From Selenomonas sp. TAMA-11512 (GTDB lineage: Bacteria; Bacillota; Negativicutes; Selenomonadales; Selenomonadaceae): 64,000 nucleotides of DNA. Each line of letters opens with the position of its first letter. The first letter of the stretch is position 1. Made by a program: the position numbers and the translations under genes. The stretch lies in contig NZ_AP029018.1 in assembly GCF_037076525.1 (NCBI RefSeq), forward strand, positions 1,963,501 to 2,027,500, given 5' to 3'. This document shows positions 36,022 to 43,355 of the stretch, piece by piece. The notes beneath the pieces were generated by a model, which made no database searches, was not told where the DNA came from, and worked only from the letters and a program-made list of their open reading frames with translations.

Positions 36022-36878
36022 AACGGCCTCCCATAAATCGCATCCACGAGCCGCACCGCGCGGCATACCTCTTTCACGTCATGCACGCGATGAATCTCCA
36101 CGCCGGCGAGCTGCCCGACGACCGTCGCGGCAATCGTTCCCTCCAGCCGCTCATCCACCGGGAGATCGAGCGTATTCCCGATGAAACTCTTGCGGCTGAT
36201 GCCCAGGAGCATCGGATACGCCTTGCCGTCTATGTTCTTCAACCGGGCAAGGTGCCGCATGACATATAGATTCTGCTCCGTCGTCTTGCCGAAACCGATC
36301 CCCGGATCAAGGACGAGACGATCTTGTTTCACGCCTGCCGTCAACGCCTGTCCTATGCTCTTTCGGAAAAAATTCTCTATCGAGTCGAGGATATCTCCGA
36401 CATAGTTCGTATCCGTGCGGTTGTGCATGACGATGACGGGAACCTCGTGACGCGCCGCGACGGCTGCCATCTCTCCCGGTTCCTCCGCGTACTGCAGCCC
36501 CCAAATATCATTGATGATGTGCGCGCCGGCCGCAATGGCTTCATCTGCCGTCCGCGCCTTAAACGTATCCACGGACACAGGCACAGAAAGCTCCGGCACA
36601 ATATGCCTGACAAACGGCAGCAGCCGCTCCATCTCCTCCTCGGCGGAAATTGGGACAAACCCGGGACGCGACGATTCCGCGCCGATATCGATGATGTCAG
36701 CGCCCTCCTCCGCCATTGCAAGCGCATGCCGCAGGGCCTTGTCAAGTGTATTCCACCTGCCGCCATCCGAGAAAGAATCCTCCGTCACGTTCAGGATCCC
36801 CATGATGAGACTCTTCTCGCCGAGTGTCAGATGCTTTCCGTCATTCCATCGGTACGTGAGCTTGATCCGATCCGTCAC
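36018..36878 (-). CDS. folP: Dihydropteroate synthase
   Basis: 286 residues. Joins pterin pyrophosphate to para-aminobenzoate; the sulfonamide target. Signature motifs: IMGILNVTEDSFSDGG and DIIDIGAESSRPG, then a LVLDPGIGFGKT loop and GISRKSFIG. Overlaps folE by 38 bp. It belongs to the folE-folP-folB-folK series, covering most steps from GTP to dihydropteroate. Confidence 0.96.
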   Translation of the reverse strand: MTDRIKLTYRWNDGKHLTLGEKSLIMGILNVTEDSFSDGGRWNTLDKALRHALAMAEEGADIIDIGAESSRPGFVPISAEEEMERLLPFVRHIVPELSVPVSVDTFKARTADEAIAAGAHIINDIWGLQYAEEPGEMAAVAARHEVPVIVMHNRTDTNYVGDILDSIENFFRKSIGQALTAGVKQDRLVLDPGIGFGKTTEQNLYVMRHLARLKNIDGKAYPMLLGISRKSFIGNTLDLPVDERLEGTIAATVVGQLAGVEIHRVHDVKEVCRAVRLVDAIYGRPF

Positions 36879-37452
36879 ATCGATTCCTCTCCTTCTTATT
36901 CGCTTCCAGGATCCGCCACGCCTCTTGCCGAAGATGCGTATCCTCCTTCAGTCTGCCAAGCGCCGCCGTTGTCACCGTCTTCGTATCGGGCGCAATCTCA
37001 CCGCGCATCATCATGCACAGCTGCCTCGCCTCGCAAATGACAAGGACGCCGTCGGCCCCTGTCCCTTTTTCAATCTCCTCCGCGATTTCTCTCGTCAGTC
37101 GCTCCTGCAGCTGCGGACGCCGCGCGAGAATATCAACAAGCTGACCGAATTTGCTGAAGCCGGCAACCCTTCCGTCCTTTGCAAGATATGCGATATGCAC
37201 CTCGCCGAAAAAAGGCAGGAGATGATGCTCGCACATGGAGTACACAGGAATGTTGCAAACCGCCGTCAAGCCGTCTGTTCCCGCAGAAAAAAGTTCTCCC
37301 CAGATAGTCTTCGGGTCTTCCTGACATCCCCGGAGCAAAAACTCAAACAGCTCCGTGACACGTGCAGGGGTTCTTTCCATGTCCTCCCTCTTCAGATCGA
37401 CCCCTATTTCCTCCAGAAAGGTGCGCATAGCAGCGATTGCTTTTTCTCTCAT
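36841..37452 (-). CDS. folE: GTP cyclohydrolase I
   Basis: 203 residues. Opens the GTP ring to make dihydroneopterin triphosphate. Zinc and active-site residues are seen in SMCEHHLLPFFGEVHIAY, in GFSKFGQLVDILARRPQLQERL and in the Cys of VICEARQLCMMMRG. First gene of the fol cluster, with a TAGGAGG ribosome site. I looked for a tetrahydrofolate riboswitch in the 190 bp upstream and saw none. Confidence 0.96.
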   Translation of the reverse strand: MREKAIAAMRTFLEEIGVDLKREDMERTPARVTELFEFLLRGCQEDPKTIWGELFSAGTDGLTAVCNIPVYSMCEHHLLPFFGEVHIAYLAKDGRVAGFSKFGQLVDILARRPQLQERLTREIAEEIEKGTGADGVLVICEARQLCMMMRGEIAPDTKTVTTAALGRLKEDTHLRQEAWRILEANKKERNRCDGSDQAHVPME

Positions 37453-37639
37453 CTAAACGCCCTCCTACTTCGATTGCACCTGCGGCAGCAAGATAATAAA
37501 CATCATATGCAAACATCCGCCTGCAGACCCTGTGCGCCGATCTATAGAAATACACGCAGTCCGCCTGCATTATCCGGCTTCTCTTTATAATAAAAGAGGG
37601 TATGAACATCTCTGTCCAAACCCTGATATGCACAGCAAA

Positions 37640-37714
37640 TGGTGCGCTCGGCGGGAGTCGAACCCACGCTTTCAGCTCCGGAGGCTGACGTCCTATCCAC
37701 TGGACTACGAGCGC
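37640..37714 (-). tRNA. tRNA-Arg(CCG)
   Basis: The minus strand folds as a cloverleaf: acceptor GCGCTCG pairs with CGAGCGC, the T arm contains GGGTTCGACTCCC, and the anticodon loop CTCCGGA within TCAGC/GCTGA gives anticodon CCG. Discriminator A and an encoded CCA end the gene. A short dispersed element lies 8 bp upstream of the 5' end. Confidence 0.95.
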
Positions 37715-37722
37715 AAACCTTA

Positions 37723-37762
37723 AGGAAACACTAATACAGATTTCATTTTATCAGCGTTTCCT
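37723..37762. repeat. Dispersed palindromic element, shortest copy next to tRNA-Arg
   Basis: 40 bp: left end AGGAAACACTAATA, then CAGATTTCATTTTATCAGCG and TTTCCT, equal to the right end of the full-length element. Almost only the two inverted ends remain. Confidence 0.7.
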
Positions 37763-37895
37763 TAGAAACGACATTGATTATATCACTCCCCGCCCCTCTT
37801 TGTCTATTCTTTTTTAGATTTCCCGCCATTCCGGCAGATTCTTTCATCGGATACATAAATTTTCTGAAAAAATATCTGAAAATTTTTAGAAAATA

Positions 37896-37924
37896 TTGCA
37901 TTTTCCTGTGAGATTTGCTATACT
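37896..37924 (+). promoter_or_regulatory. Strong promoter of the candidate ncRNA
   Basis: TTGCAT (37896-37901), exactly 17 bp, TATACT (37919-37924), within an AT-rich upstream region with A/T tracts. Start of transcription is expected at about 37931. Confidence 0.8.
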
Positions 37925-37930
37925 GAATAT

Positions 37931-38145
37931 GCGGCAGGTGGACTAAGCGTCATCCCGCCTTTAGTGCCGTACCTTACTAACCACTAGGGGGAATCATCTC
38001 CCCGGATGGTTCCTCCTGGTGGTAAATTTGTATATATATCCCTTTCCCATACGGATGACGATCGGTATGTCATCCAATTGACAATACCCCCAAAGGCAGC
38101 ATTAAAACCTGACTTTGGGGGTATTGTTTATGTTAAATTTTTTCA
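37931..38145 (+). ncRNA. Candidate structured small RNA, about 200 nt, family unassigned
   Basis: No reading frame of note. The RNA would start with GCGGCA...TGCCGT pairing outside an ACTAA/TTTAGT stem (37931-37968). Next comes a long imperfect hairpin (37980-38023, ACCAC...GTGGT arms with GGGGGAATCATC against GATGGTTCCTCC). Then a local hairpin GGATGAC/GTCATCC (38053-38059 with 38069-38075). It ends with a 13-bp terminator stem (38083-38095 with 38113-38125). CGTCATCC at 37948-37955 can also pair with GGATGACG at 38053-38060, an alternative long-range helix. The size and stand-alone unit recall 6S RNA, but I cannot assign it. No SRP-type GGAAGCAGC motif is present. Confidence 0.65.
38083..38145 (+). 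terminator. Terminator of the candidate ncRNA
   Basis: AATACCCCCAAAG pairs perfectly with CTTTGGGGGTATT around a 17-nt loop, followed by GTTTATGTTAAATTTTTT. It also lies downstream of the convergent zinc-ribbon gene. Confidence 0.85.
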
Positions 38146-38232
38146 ACGCAAACACATAGAAAAGCGCAGGATGTGTAATCTCCTGCGCTTTGGTAACCAC
38201 ATTGCCGTTGCCGACAACACGTCTTTATTCTC

Positions 38233-38529
38233 TTAGTAAGAAGAGCGCTTTTCCTGGAAGCAGTCGCGGCAGTATACGGGACGATCATTCTTCGGCTCAA
38301 AGGGAACCTCCGTCTCCTTACCGCATTCCGCACAGACAACCGTATACATCTGACGAGCTGGACGATCCGAACCGTCATCACGGCTGCGACGGCGCTTATC
38401 ACGGCAATCACGGCAACGAACCGGGTCGTTTTCAAAACCTTTCTCTGCGTAGAATTCCTGCTCGCCTGCGCTAAAGATAAAGTCGTTACCACAGTCTTTG
38501 CACTTTAATGTTCTGTCTTCAAATGCCAT
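38233..38529 (-). CDS. Zinc-ribbon protein with CxxC pairs
   Basis: 98 residues from the ATG at 38529, which starts MAFEDRTLKCKDCG; the preceding frame of ten residues is unlikely. Three CxxC pairs are visible, CKDCG, CRDCRDKRR and CAECG, plus a final CRDCF. This is the arrangement of the small probable zinc-binding proteins that join a zf-ribbon domain to a CxxC-CxxC module. These are widespread in Firmicutes and of unknown function, perhaps nucleic-acid binding given the basic middle region. The gene is alone and converges on the ncRNA. Confidence 0.85.
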   Translation of the reverse strand: MAFEDRTLKCKDCGNDFIFSAGEQEFYAEKGFENDPVRCRDCRDKRRRSRDDGSDRPARQMYTVVCAECGKETEVPFEPKNDRPVYCRDCFQEKRSSY

Positions 38530-38889
38530 TAAAAATTTCTCCTTGCTGCGTAGTCGCAAATAAACTATAGAGCCCGGTCCCGTAGAAAACCATCTCGTCC
38601 AAACCCTTCTTAGAGATTATACTCGAATGAGCGTAAAAAAACAAGTAAAAAATCTTTATGCCCTCTAATCTTTTGTCTCATTTATTCTTTTATGCACGCT
38701 AAGGGCGGAAGTTCTGTCCGCAATCTTCTCCAAGTGCGTTTGAGTCATGACGCAGGAGTCCAGCTTGCTCCATATAATAGCAAGAGTTCTGCGTGCACCA
38801 TCACAGGCTTTATGCCTGTGATGGGCGGGAATTTTTGTCCGGAACCACAGGCAAACAATACCATTCTGATTGACAATTTCGATTCGCTC
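38530..38889. other. Non-coding stretch with a hairpin and a consensus promoter
   Basis: About 360 bp without a clear gene. It holds a perfect 10-bp hairpin, CATCACAGGC/GCCTGTGATG (38799-38823). At its right end it holds a consensus plus-strand promoter, TTGACA (38870-38875), 17 bp, TATCAT (38893-38898). Behind this promoter the first ATG (38904) gives only 23 codons (MKEDERLKALGCRQHQLSGW and three more) before TAA. A minus-strand TATAAT-like box for the zinc-ribbon gene is near 38620. Confidence 0.5.
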
Positions 38890-39240
38890 CTATATCATAG
38901 AAAATGAAAGAGGATGAACGACTGAAGGCGTTAGGCTGTCGGCAGCATCAGCTGTCCGGCTGGGGTGACCTGTAAGCATGGACGCGGCGTTTCCTCGATG
39001 AGATTGACCGGTGGATATGGCGTGGTTGTCGCCTGCATCTGCGGCGCGGCTGGGGACACCTGTATACTGACGCACACCGGCATCTCCTTTTTTTATTTGG
39101 CCAGCATAACGCGTATACTGACAGTAGAAGAAGCTCTCATTTGCCCACCAAAGGTGAAACTCCTTGCCGGGAATGAGGGCTTCTTTTTTTACAATCACAT
39201 CATAAACACTAATCTCCGTAGGGTTAAGAGTAAATAACAT
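38890..39240 (-). CDS. Small hypothetical ORF near the CRISPR trailer end
   Basis: From the ATG at 39240 (GGGGAGGA about 8 bp upstream) the frame reads MLFTLNPTEISVYDVIVKKE and on to YCQYTRYAGQIKKGDAGV, about 55 residues that look protein-like. It then passes into a region with a 45-bp degenerate repeat whose translation (YTGVPSRAADAGDN, later LTGHPSRTADAADS) is less convincing. In another frame the same repeat gives a Pro-rich 48-residue ORF from a GTG after AAGGAG. Upstream a frame without a start codon (39388 to 39224), reading CRSCRKCSESESKEE and ending GEERGDVIYS, overlaps this ATG. The cluster may be a decayed small operon. Confidence 0.4.
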   Translation of the reverse strand: MLFTLNPTEISVYDVIVKKEALIPGKEFHLWWANESFFYCQYTRYAGQIKKGDAGVRQYTGVPSRAADAGDNHAISTGQSHRGNAASMLTGHPSRTADAADSLTPSVVHPLSFSMI

Positions 39241-39394
39241 CACCACGTTCCTCCCCTACAACACGAACTGTATGTATTTTTCCATCAATCATTACGGGAA
39301 CATAGCTCGATGATAGGCGATTGCCATGGGCTTCTTCTTTACTTTCCGATTCGGAACACTTTCTACAAGAGCGGCATAATTTAGTAGATCAAGA

Positions 39395-40443
39395 TTTCTA
39401 AGCCGCCTATGCAGCGGTCAACTGCCGGTGCAGCAAAGTTATATGAAAGCGAAATTTCTAAGCCGCCTATGCGGCGGTCAACTGTTGTCTCGCTTCGGGA
39501 CGAACACTTTGTCGTTTCTAAACCGCCTATGCGGCGGTCAACGGATAGCGATGTAGTTTGCGCGCAGGTTTGCCTTTCTAAGCCGCCTATGCGGCGGTCA
39601 ACGAAGCTCCGACGGACTCATGTTCTCCAAGATCTTTCTAAGCCGCCTATGCGGCGGTCAACCGTACTTCTCTAAATACGGCAAACCAACACCATTTCTA
39701 AGCCGCCTATGCGGCGGGTAACCAGCTGAAAGGCGGTCTATGGATCGTCAATTCTTTCTAAGCCGCCTATGCGGCGGGTAACAGAAGTCTGGACGATCTC
39801 GCAACAGTTCGTCATTTCTAAGCCGCCTATGCGGCGGTCAACCGGCTTTGCATGTCAATCATGCCCTCCATGACTTTCTAAGCCGCCTATGCGGCGGTCA
39901 ACTGCAACGTATACAAAAGAATATGGAGGCTATTTTTCTAAGCCGCCTATGCGGCGGTCAACATCAAACGGCAGTCGGTATTACGGCGATCATGTTTCTA
40001 AGCCGCCTATGCGGCGGTCAACTCAATCTCAAAAATTAACATCTGAAGCTGCTTTTTCTAAGCCGCCTATGCGGCGGTCAACACGCCGCCGGAGGAGACG
40101 GAGCCGCAAGAGCATTTCTAAGCCGCCTATGCGGCGGTCAACATCAGAGCCAAAACACCCTTTCTTTAGCTTAATTTCTAAGCCGCCTATGCGACGGTCA
40201 ACGGCAATTGCGCGCCCTCCAACGCGCCGCCTGTTTTCTAAGCCGCCTATGCGGCGGTCAACCAGACCAATGGGGAAGTCACGAAACGCACACATTTCTA
40301 AGCCGCCTATGCGGCGGTCAACTTTAAGTTAGTATTGTCTCGCATCGGCGAGGATTTCTAAGCCGCCTATGCGGCGGTCAACCACCAGTGGGAAGTTGAT
40401 GATTTGCGAAAAGCTTTTCTAAGCCGCCTATGCGGCGGTCAAC
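39395..40443 (-). CRISPR. Type I-F CRISPR array, 18 repeats and 17 spacers
   Basis: 28-bp repeats every 60 bp (32-bp spacers; one of 33 bp next to the leader-proximal repeat). In the transcribed minus orientation the repeat starts GTTGACCGCC and ends GGCTTAGAAA with a GCCGC/GCGGC stem, matching the I-F class. The repeat at 39395-39422 has a mutated base and is the trailer end, so the leader is at 40444 and above. Four further repeats vary: 39515-39542, 39695-39722, 39755-39782 and 40175-40202. All spacers look different from each other. Confidence 0.99.
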
Positions 40444-40577
40444 AGCAAAAAAATGTACTTCAACCCAGGTCTCTCAAGATCTGCGTTATCATTTTACAGC
40501 TTTACCCCAATTTTTTCAATACTATCATCGCCCCTTATATTTCGGGATCTCACACATTCTCTTAAAAAAAGGGTAAT
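40444..40577 (-). promoter_or_regulatory. CRISPR leader
   Basis: 134 bp, AT-rich, between the first repeat and a dispersed element. On the minus strand it contains a TGTAAAAT box about 50 bp before the array and T/A tracts. It is on the non-degenerate side of the array, where leaders lie. No ORF. Confidence 0.7.
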
Positions 40578-40739
40578 AGGAAGCACTGATAAATTCAGCC
40601 CGATCATCTTGGAGCATCTTTTCCGCCCGCACTTCGGCAGCAAATCCTCCACAGAGCACCACTCTGCGTCCGGTTTGCCTCCTTGTTCGGACGAAAAATC
40701 TATGCCAATCTGACAGTCTCCATTTTATCAGCGATTCCT
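40578..40739. repeat. Dispersed palindromic element, full-length copy 3, between leader and cas6f
   Basis: 162 bp, ends AGGAAGCACTGATAAA and TTTATCAGCGATTCCT, same orientation as copy 1 and close to it in sequence. The cas6f stop codon TAG (40738-40740) overlaps its right end. Confidence 0.9.
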
Positions 40740-41319
40740 AAAACTCCGGCACGGTGGAGGCATTGTCCAAGCCATACGCCCCAAAACCGTTATCACAAAT
40801 CTCGGACGCTTCCTGCTTCACGATATGCAACCGAAAGGGCCGGCCCGTACTGAGGCTTTGAAGCTGTATATAGGGAGCAAGCCCCTTCCAATTATCCTTT
40901 GGAAACAGCTCCAACGCTTCCTCATACTCGATATCATGCCGCTTGGCATAGCGTCTTGCCTTTTGCCTCTGACTGTTTTCGCTATGGCAGCGACAATAGA
41001 CAGCGTGGCCTCGCACCGCTGATACAGGGATTGGCCTGACGCCCGTGATATGGACATAATCATCAAAGCGACGCAGTTGCTTCTTCAAATCCAATCTTTC
41101 TAAGATCTCTTCACTCTTGGAAAAGACGCGAAGCTTCATGCCAAGCCCCCGATCTTCTCCACTTTCCTGATACTCAGGAAACGATACGCCGATCTCTCCC
41201 CGCCCGTCTTCCAAGAGTTCCGCCAAGCCTATATGCAGCTGCTGATACACCTTTGACCACAGATGATAGATAGAGATTTCCGCCCCGGTTAGCAAGGTCA
41301 ATTCCTGATAAAACTGCAT
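40738..41319 (-). CDS. cas6f: Cas6f (Csy4) crRNA endoribonuclease
   Basis: 193 residues. Cuts the CRISPR transcript at the base of the repeat hairpin and stays bound. The catalytic histidine falls at His29 (VYQQLHIGLAE), the same number as in the Pseudomonas enzyme. An Arg-rich helix (SQRQKARRYAKRHDIEYEEA) would grip the hairpin, and the C-terminal GFGAYGLDNASTVPEF is typical. Last gene of the cas operon, 11 bp after csy3. The stop codon is provided by the end of a dispersed element. Confidence 0.96.
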   Translation of the reverse strand: MQFYQELTLLTGAEISIYHLWSKVYQQLHIGLAELLEDGRGEIGVSFPEYQESGEDRGLGMKLRVFSKSEEILERLDLKKQLRRFDDYVHITGVRPIPVSAVRGHAVYCRCHSENSQRQKARRYAKRHDIEYEEALELFPKDNWKGLAPYIQLQSLSTGRPFRLHIVKQEASEICDNGFGAYGLDNASTVPEF

Positions 41320-41330
41320 ATCTTTCCCTC

Positions 41331-42419
41331 CTACTTACCCTTTCCAAAGACCCCTCCACGGATAAGCACAGCCATGACGTAATGCTCGTCTTCCTTGCGA
41401 TTCAGTCCTTCTCCAAGAGCATAGCTGTCAAAGAGCGTATAGAAATCTTTCTTTTCCTGTGGAAGCCGAAATGCCTTTCCGAGATTCGTCACAGCGCCAT
41501 ACGGCTCAATGGCAATCGGTCCCACACCGTTCTCTGCATCCGCATAGTCGGGGTACCATGTATCGATGGTACGGATGGCATTGGAGAGTTTCTGTGAGTG
41601 CATAGCTGCAATACCTTGGACGGAGTAAAGGACTTTTCCCTTATCCCCCTTTCCTTTGCTTGCGTTAAAGACAAGCTCTTCACTCGGATATACTTCCTGC
41701 CCCGTTCCAAGCTTCGCATAGGCCTCCACCTCAATATACACATGCCCTCTCTTCCCACAGAGCGCCTCCGCGATCAACCCTGCAAGTTCCTCCGTGTCGC
41801 CCGGATTATCAAAATCTCTCAAACTATAATCGTAGGCGTTAAATACCCAAGTCTTTTCTTCCGCCCTGCCATTCGGGACCAAAGCGCGTCCGTCTGCATC
41901 CTGTTTCCATTCCTGCACCCATGCCTTCACGACGACTTCTATCTCCTCCGCACCCAGGCGATTTCTCCAGAGGAATCTCGCATTGGCAATATTCTGCGCA
42001 TAGCGGAAGGCAAGCTCCGAAAAGCCATATTTCTCTATATACTTTTTCGCAACCCCTTTATATTTCTGCTGAAACTTTGCATTGTTGCAGGCTGACGGAC
42101 TCTCAATCCCACTCAGCACCTTTATCGTAAAGGCTACCTTCAAGGTGTCTTGGTGCATATCAAGCGCGCAGGCATCAACCCTCTGTGGGTTTGGGTTTTC
42201 CACCTTCGCATTAATCTTTGCAGGGTTATTTTGTACAGCATCCGGCAATCGGTTTGAGATGGTACCTCTCACAGATTTTTCCACAATCGCCAGCGGGGTG
42301 CTCTTCGCATGCCGTTTTTCCCACGTCGTGCCGTGCATGCAGCCGTCCGAGACAACGAGCTTCTTCTCGTACGCCAACACCGATGGAATTTCTTTCTCTT
42401 GCTCTTGCTTTTTAGCCAT
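41331..42419 (-). CDS. csy3: Cas7f (Csy3) backbone subunit
   Basis: 362 residues. The six-copy backbone protein that coats crRNA in the I-F surveillance complex. Family features: YEKKLVVSDGCMHGTTWEKR near the N-terminus, NIANARFLWRNRLGAEEIEV and the C-terminal AIEPYGAVTNLGKAFR. Located 12 bp after csy2 and 11 bp before cas6f. Confidence 0.96.
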   Translation of the reverse strand: MAKKQEQEKEIPSVLAYEKKLVVSDGCMHGTTWEKRHAKSTPLAIVEKSVRGTISNRLPDAVQNNPAKINAKVENPNPQRVDACALDMHQDTLKVAFTIKVLSGIESPSACNNAKFQQKYKGVAKKYIEKYGFSELAFRYAQNIANARFLWRNRLGAEEIEVVVKAWVQEWKQDADGRALVPNGRAEEKTWVFNAYDYSLRDFDNPGDTEELAGLIAEALCGKRGHVYIEVEAYAKLGTGQEVYPSEELVFNASKGKGDKGKVLYSVQGIAAMHSQKLSNAIRTIDTWYPDYADAENGVGPIAIEPYGAVTNLGKAFRLPQEKKDFYTLFDSYALGEGLNRKEDEHYVMAVLIRGGVFGKGK

Positions 42420-42431
42420 GATTCATGCCTC

Positions 42432-43355
42432 CTATTCCTTCTCATTCCTACAAAGATAATATCCCTTATCTTCCTCATGATGATAGGTCCACATCATATC
42501 CTCGACGCTCTCCACCCGGATGGGCAGGACAAACTCGCCCAATGTGACGAGCGGTTCGACAAAATGGTGTTCCGTACTCGCATCGCGACAGCAAGCTCCT
42601 GTCGTCGCACCGGACAGAGCGCGAAACCCCACAGCAATCGGCACAGTCCACCCGCCTGCAATCTTCTTTGTTCTCTGCCAAGATATCTCTTTCGCAGCCT
42701 CATTTGCTTCGTCTTTCACATCGACGATCAGATGATCTAAAAGCGCTGTCAAAGCATCCTTCTCCTGCTTTTCTTCCATGTACCGGAGCAGTCTCGACCT
42801 CCTCTCAAGCAGGACGCAGCCGGGCACGAGGCTGCGCATCACCTTCCGCACATCTTCAGGATCATGATCATCTACTGGAAGACATTTGACGCGCAAATCC
42901 TTATTCGAATTTTGAATATCTCCGCCCGCCATTTTCATCTGTGGAAGGAGGTTCCTTACCGTCTCTTCAAAACCCTTTTCCTCATTCACATCCAGCCCTG
43001 AGAGCTCTATCAGCAGACTGACCTCCAAGTGAACTCTGGGCTCCTGTATAAATGGCGATCGTTCATATTCGCCTTTTTCTTTGTCGTACTTTAAGGCGTT
43101 GAAAGGATTTGCAGTGCCGATAATTGCCGCATGAGACATCCCTGCATCTTTATACGTTTGCAGGTTCATCGAGTGGCAGGAAATGCCCAGCCCTTTCAGC
43201 TCGATATGCGAAAATGCGTGCGCTCGAAGCTTCCGCTCCAGAGCGTGCATGGCGCCCAGCCAGGACGTCATCGCAGGAAAGCCTATGGTATAGAGGCTGC
43301 TTGCCGCATTGGCATTGTGTACGCGGATGTGTGACAGAAGGAGATACGTCTTCAT
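42432..43355 (-). CDS. csy2: Cas5f (Csy2)
   Basis: 307 residues. Caps the 5' handle of crRNA with Csy1. It begins LLLSHIRVHNANAASSLYTI and has GFPAMTSWLGAMHALERKL, typical of Csy2. The C-terminal half contains the R-G-rich VPIAVGFRALSG region. Its ATG overlaps the csy1 stop by 4 bp. Confidence 0.95.
   Translation of the reverse strand: MKTYLLLSHIRVHNANAASSLYTIGFPAMTSWLGAMHALERKLRAHAFSHIELKGLGISCHSMNLQTYKDAGMSHAAIIGTANPFNALKYDKEKGEYERSPFIQEPRVHLEVSLLIELSGLDVNEEKGFEETVRNLLPQMKMAGGDIQNSNKDLRVKCLPVDDHDPEDVRKVMRSLVPGCVLLERRSRLLRYMEEKQEKDALTALLDHLIVDVKDEANEAAKEISWQRTKKIAGGWTVPIAVGFRALSGATTGACCRDASTEHHFVEPLVTLGEFVLPIRVESVEDMMWTYHHEEDKGYYLCRNEKE

Noticed and set aside
37453..37639. Riboswitch upstream of folE
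   Set aside because: I looked for a tetrahydrofolate-type fold and found no matching conserved core.
37532..37723. 63-codon plus-strand ORF across the tRNA
   Set aside because: Antisense to tRNA-Arg; typical false prediction around tRNA genes.
37931..38145. SRP RNA, RNase P RNA or tmRNA as identity of the small RNA
   Set aside because: No GGAAGCAGC-type SRP motif, too short for RNase P or tmRNA, and no tRNA-like end or tag frame.
39409..40332. Open frames inside the CRISPR array, such as those repeating SKPPMRRST
   Set aside because: They translate the repeats themselves; the 60-bp period is a multiple of three and keeps frames open.
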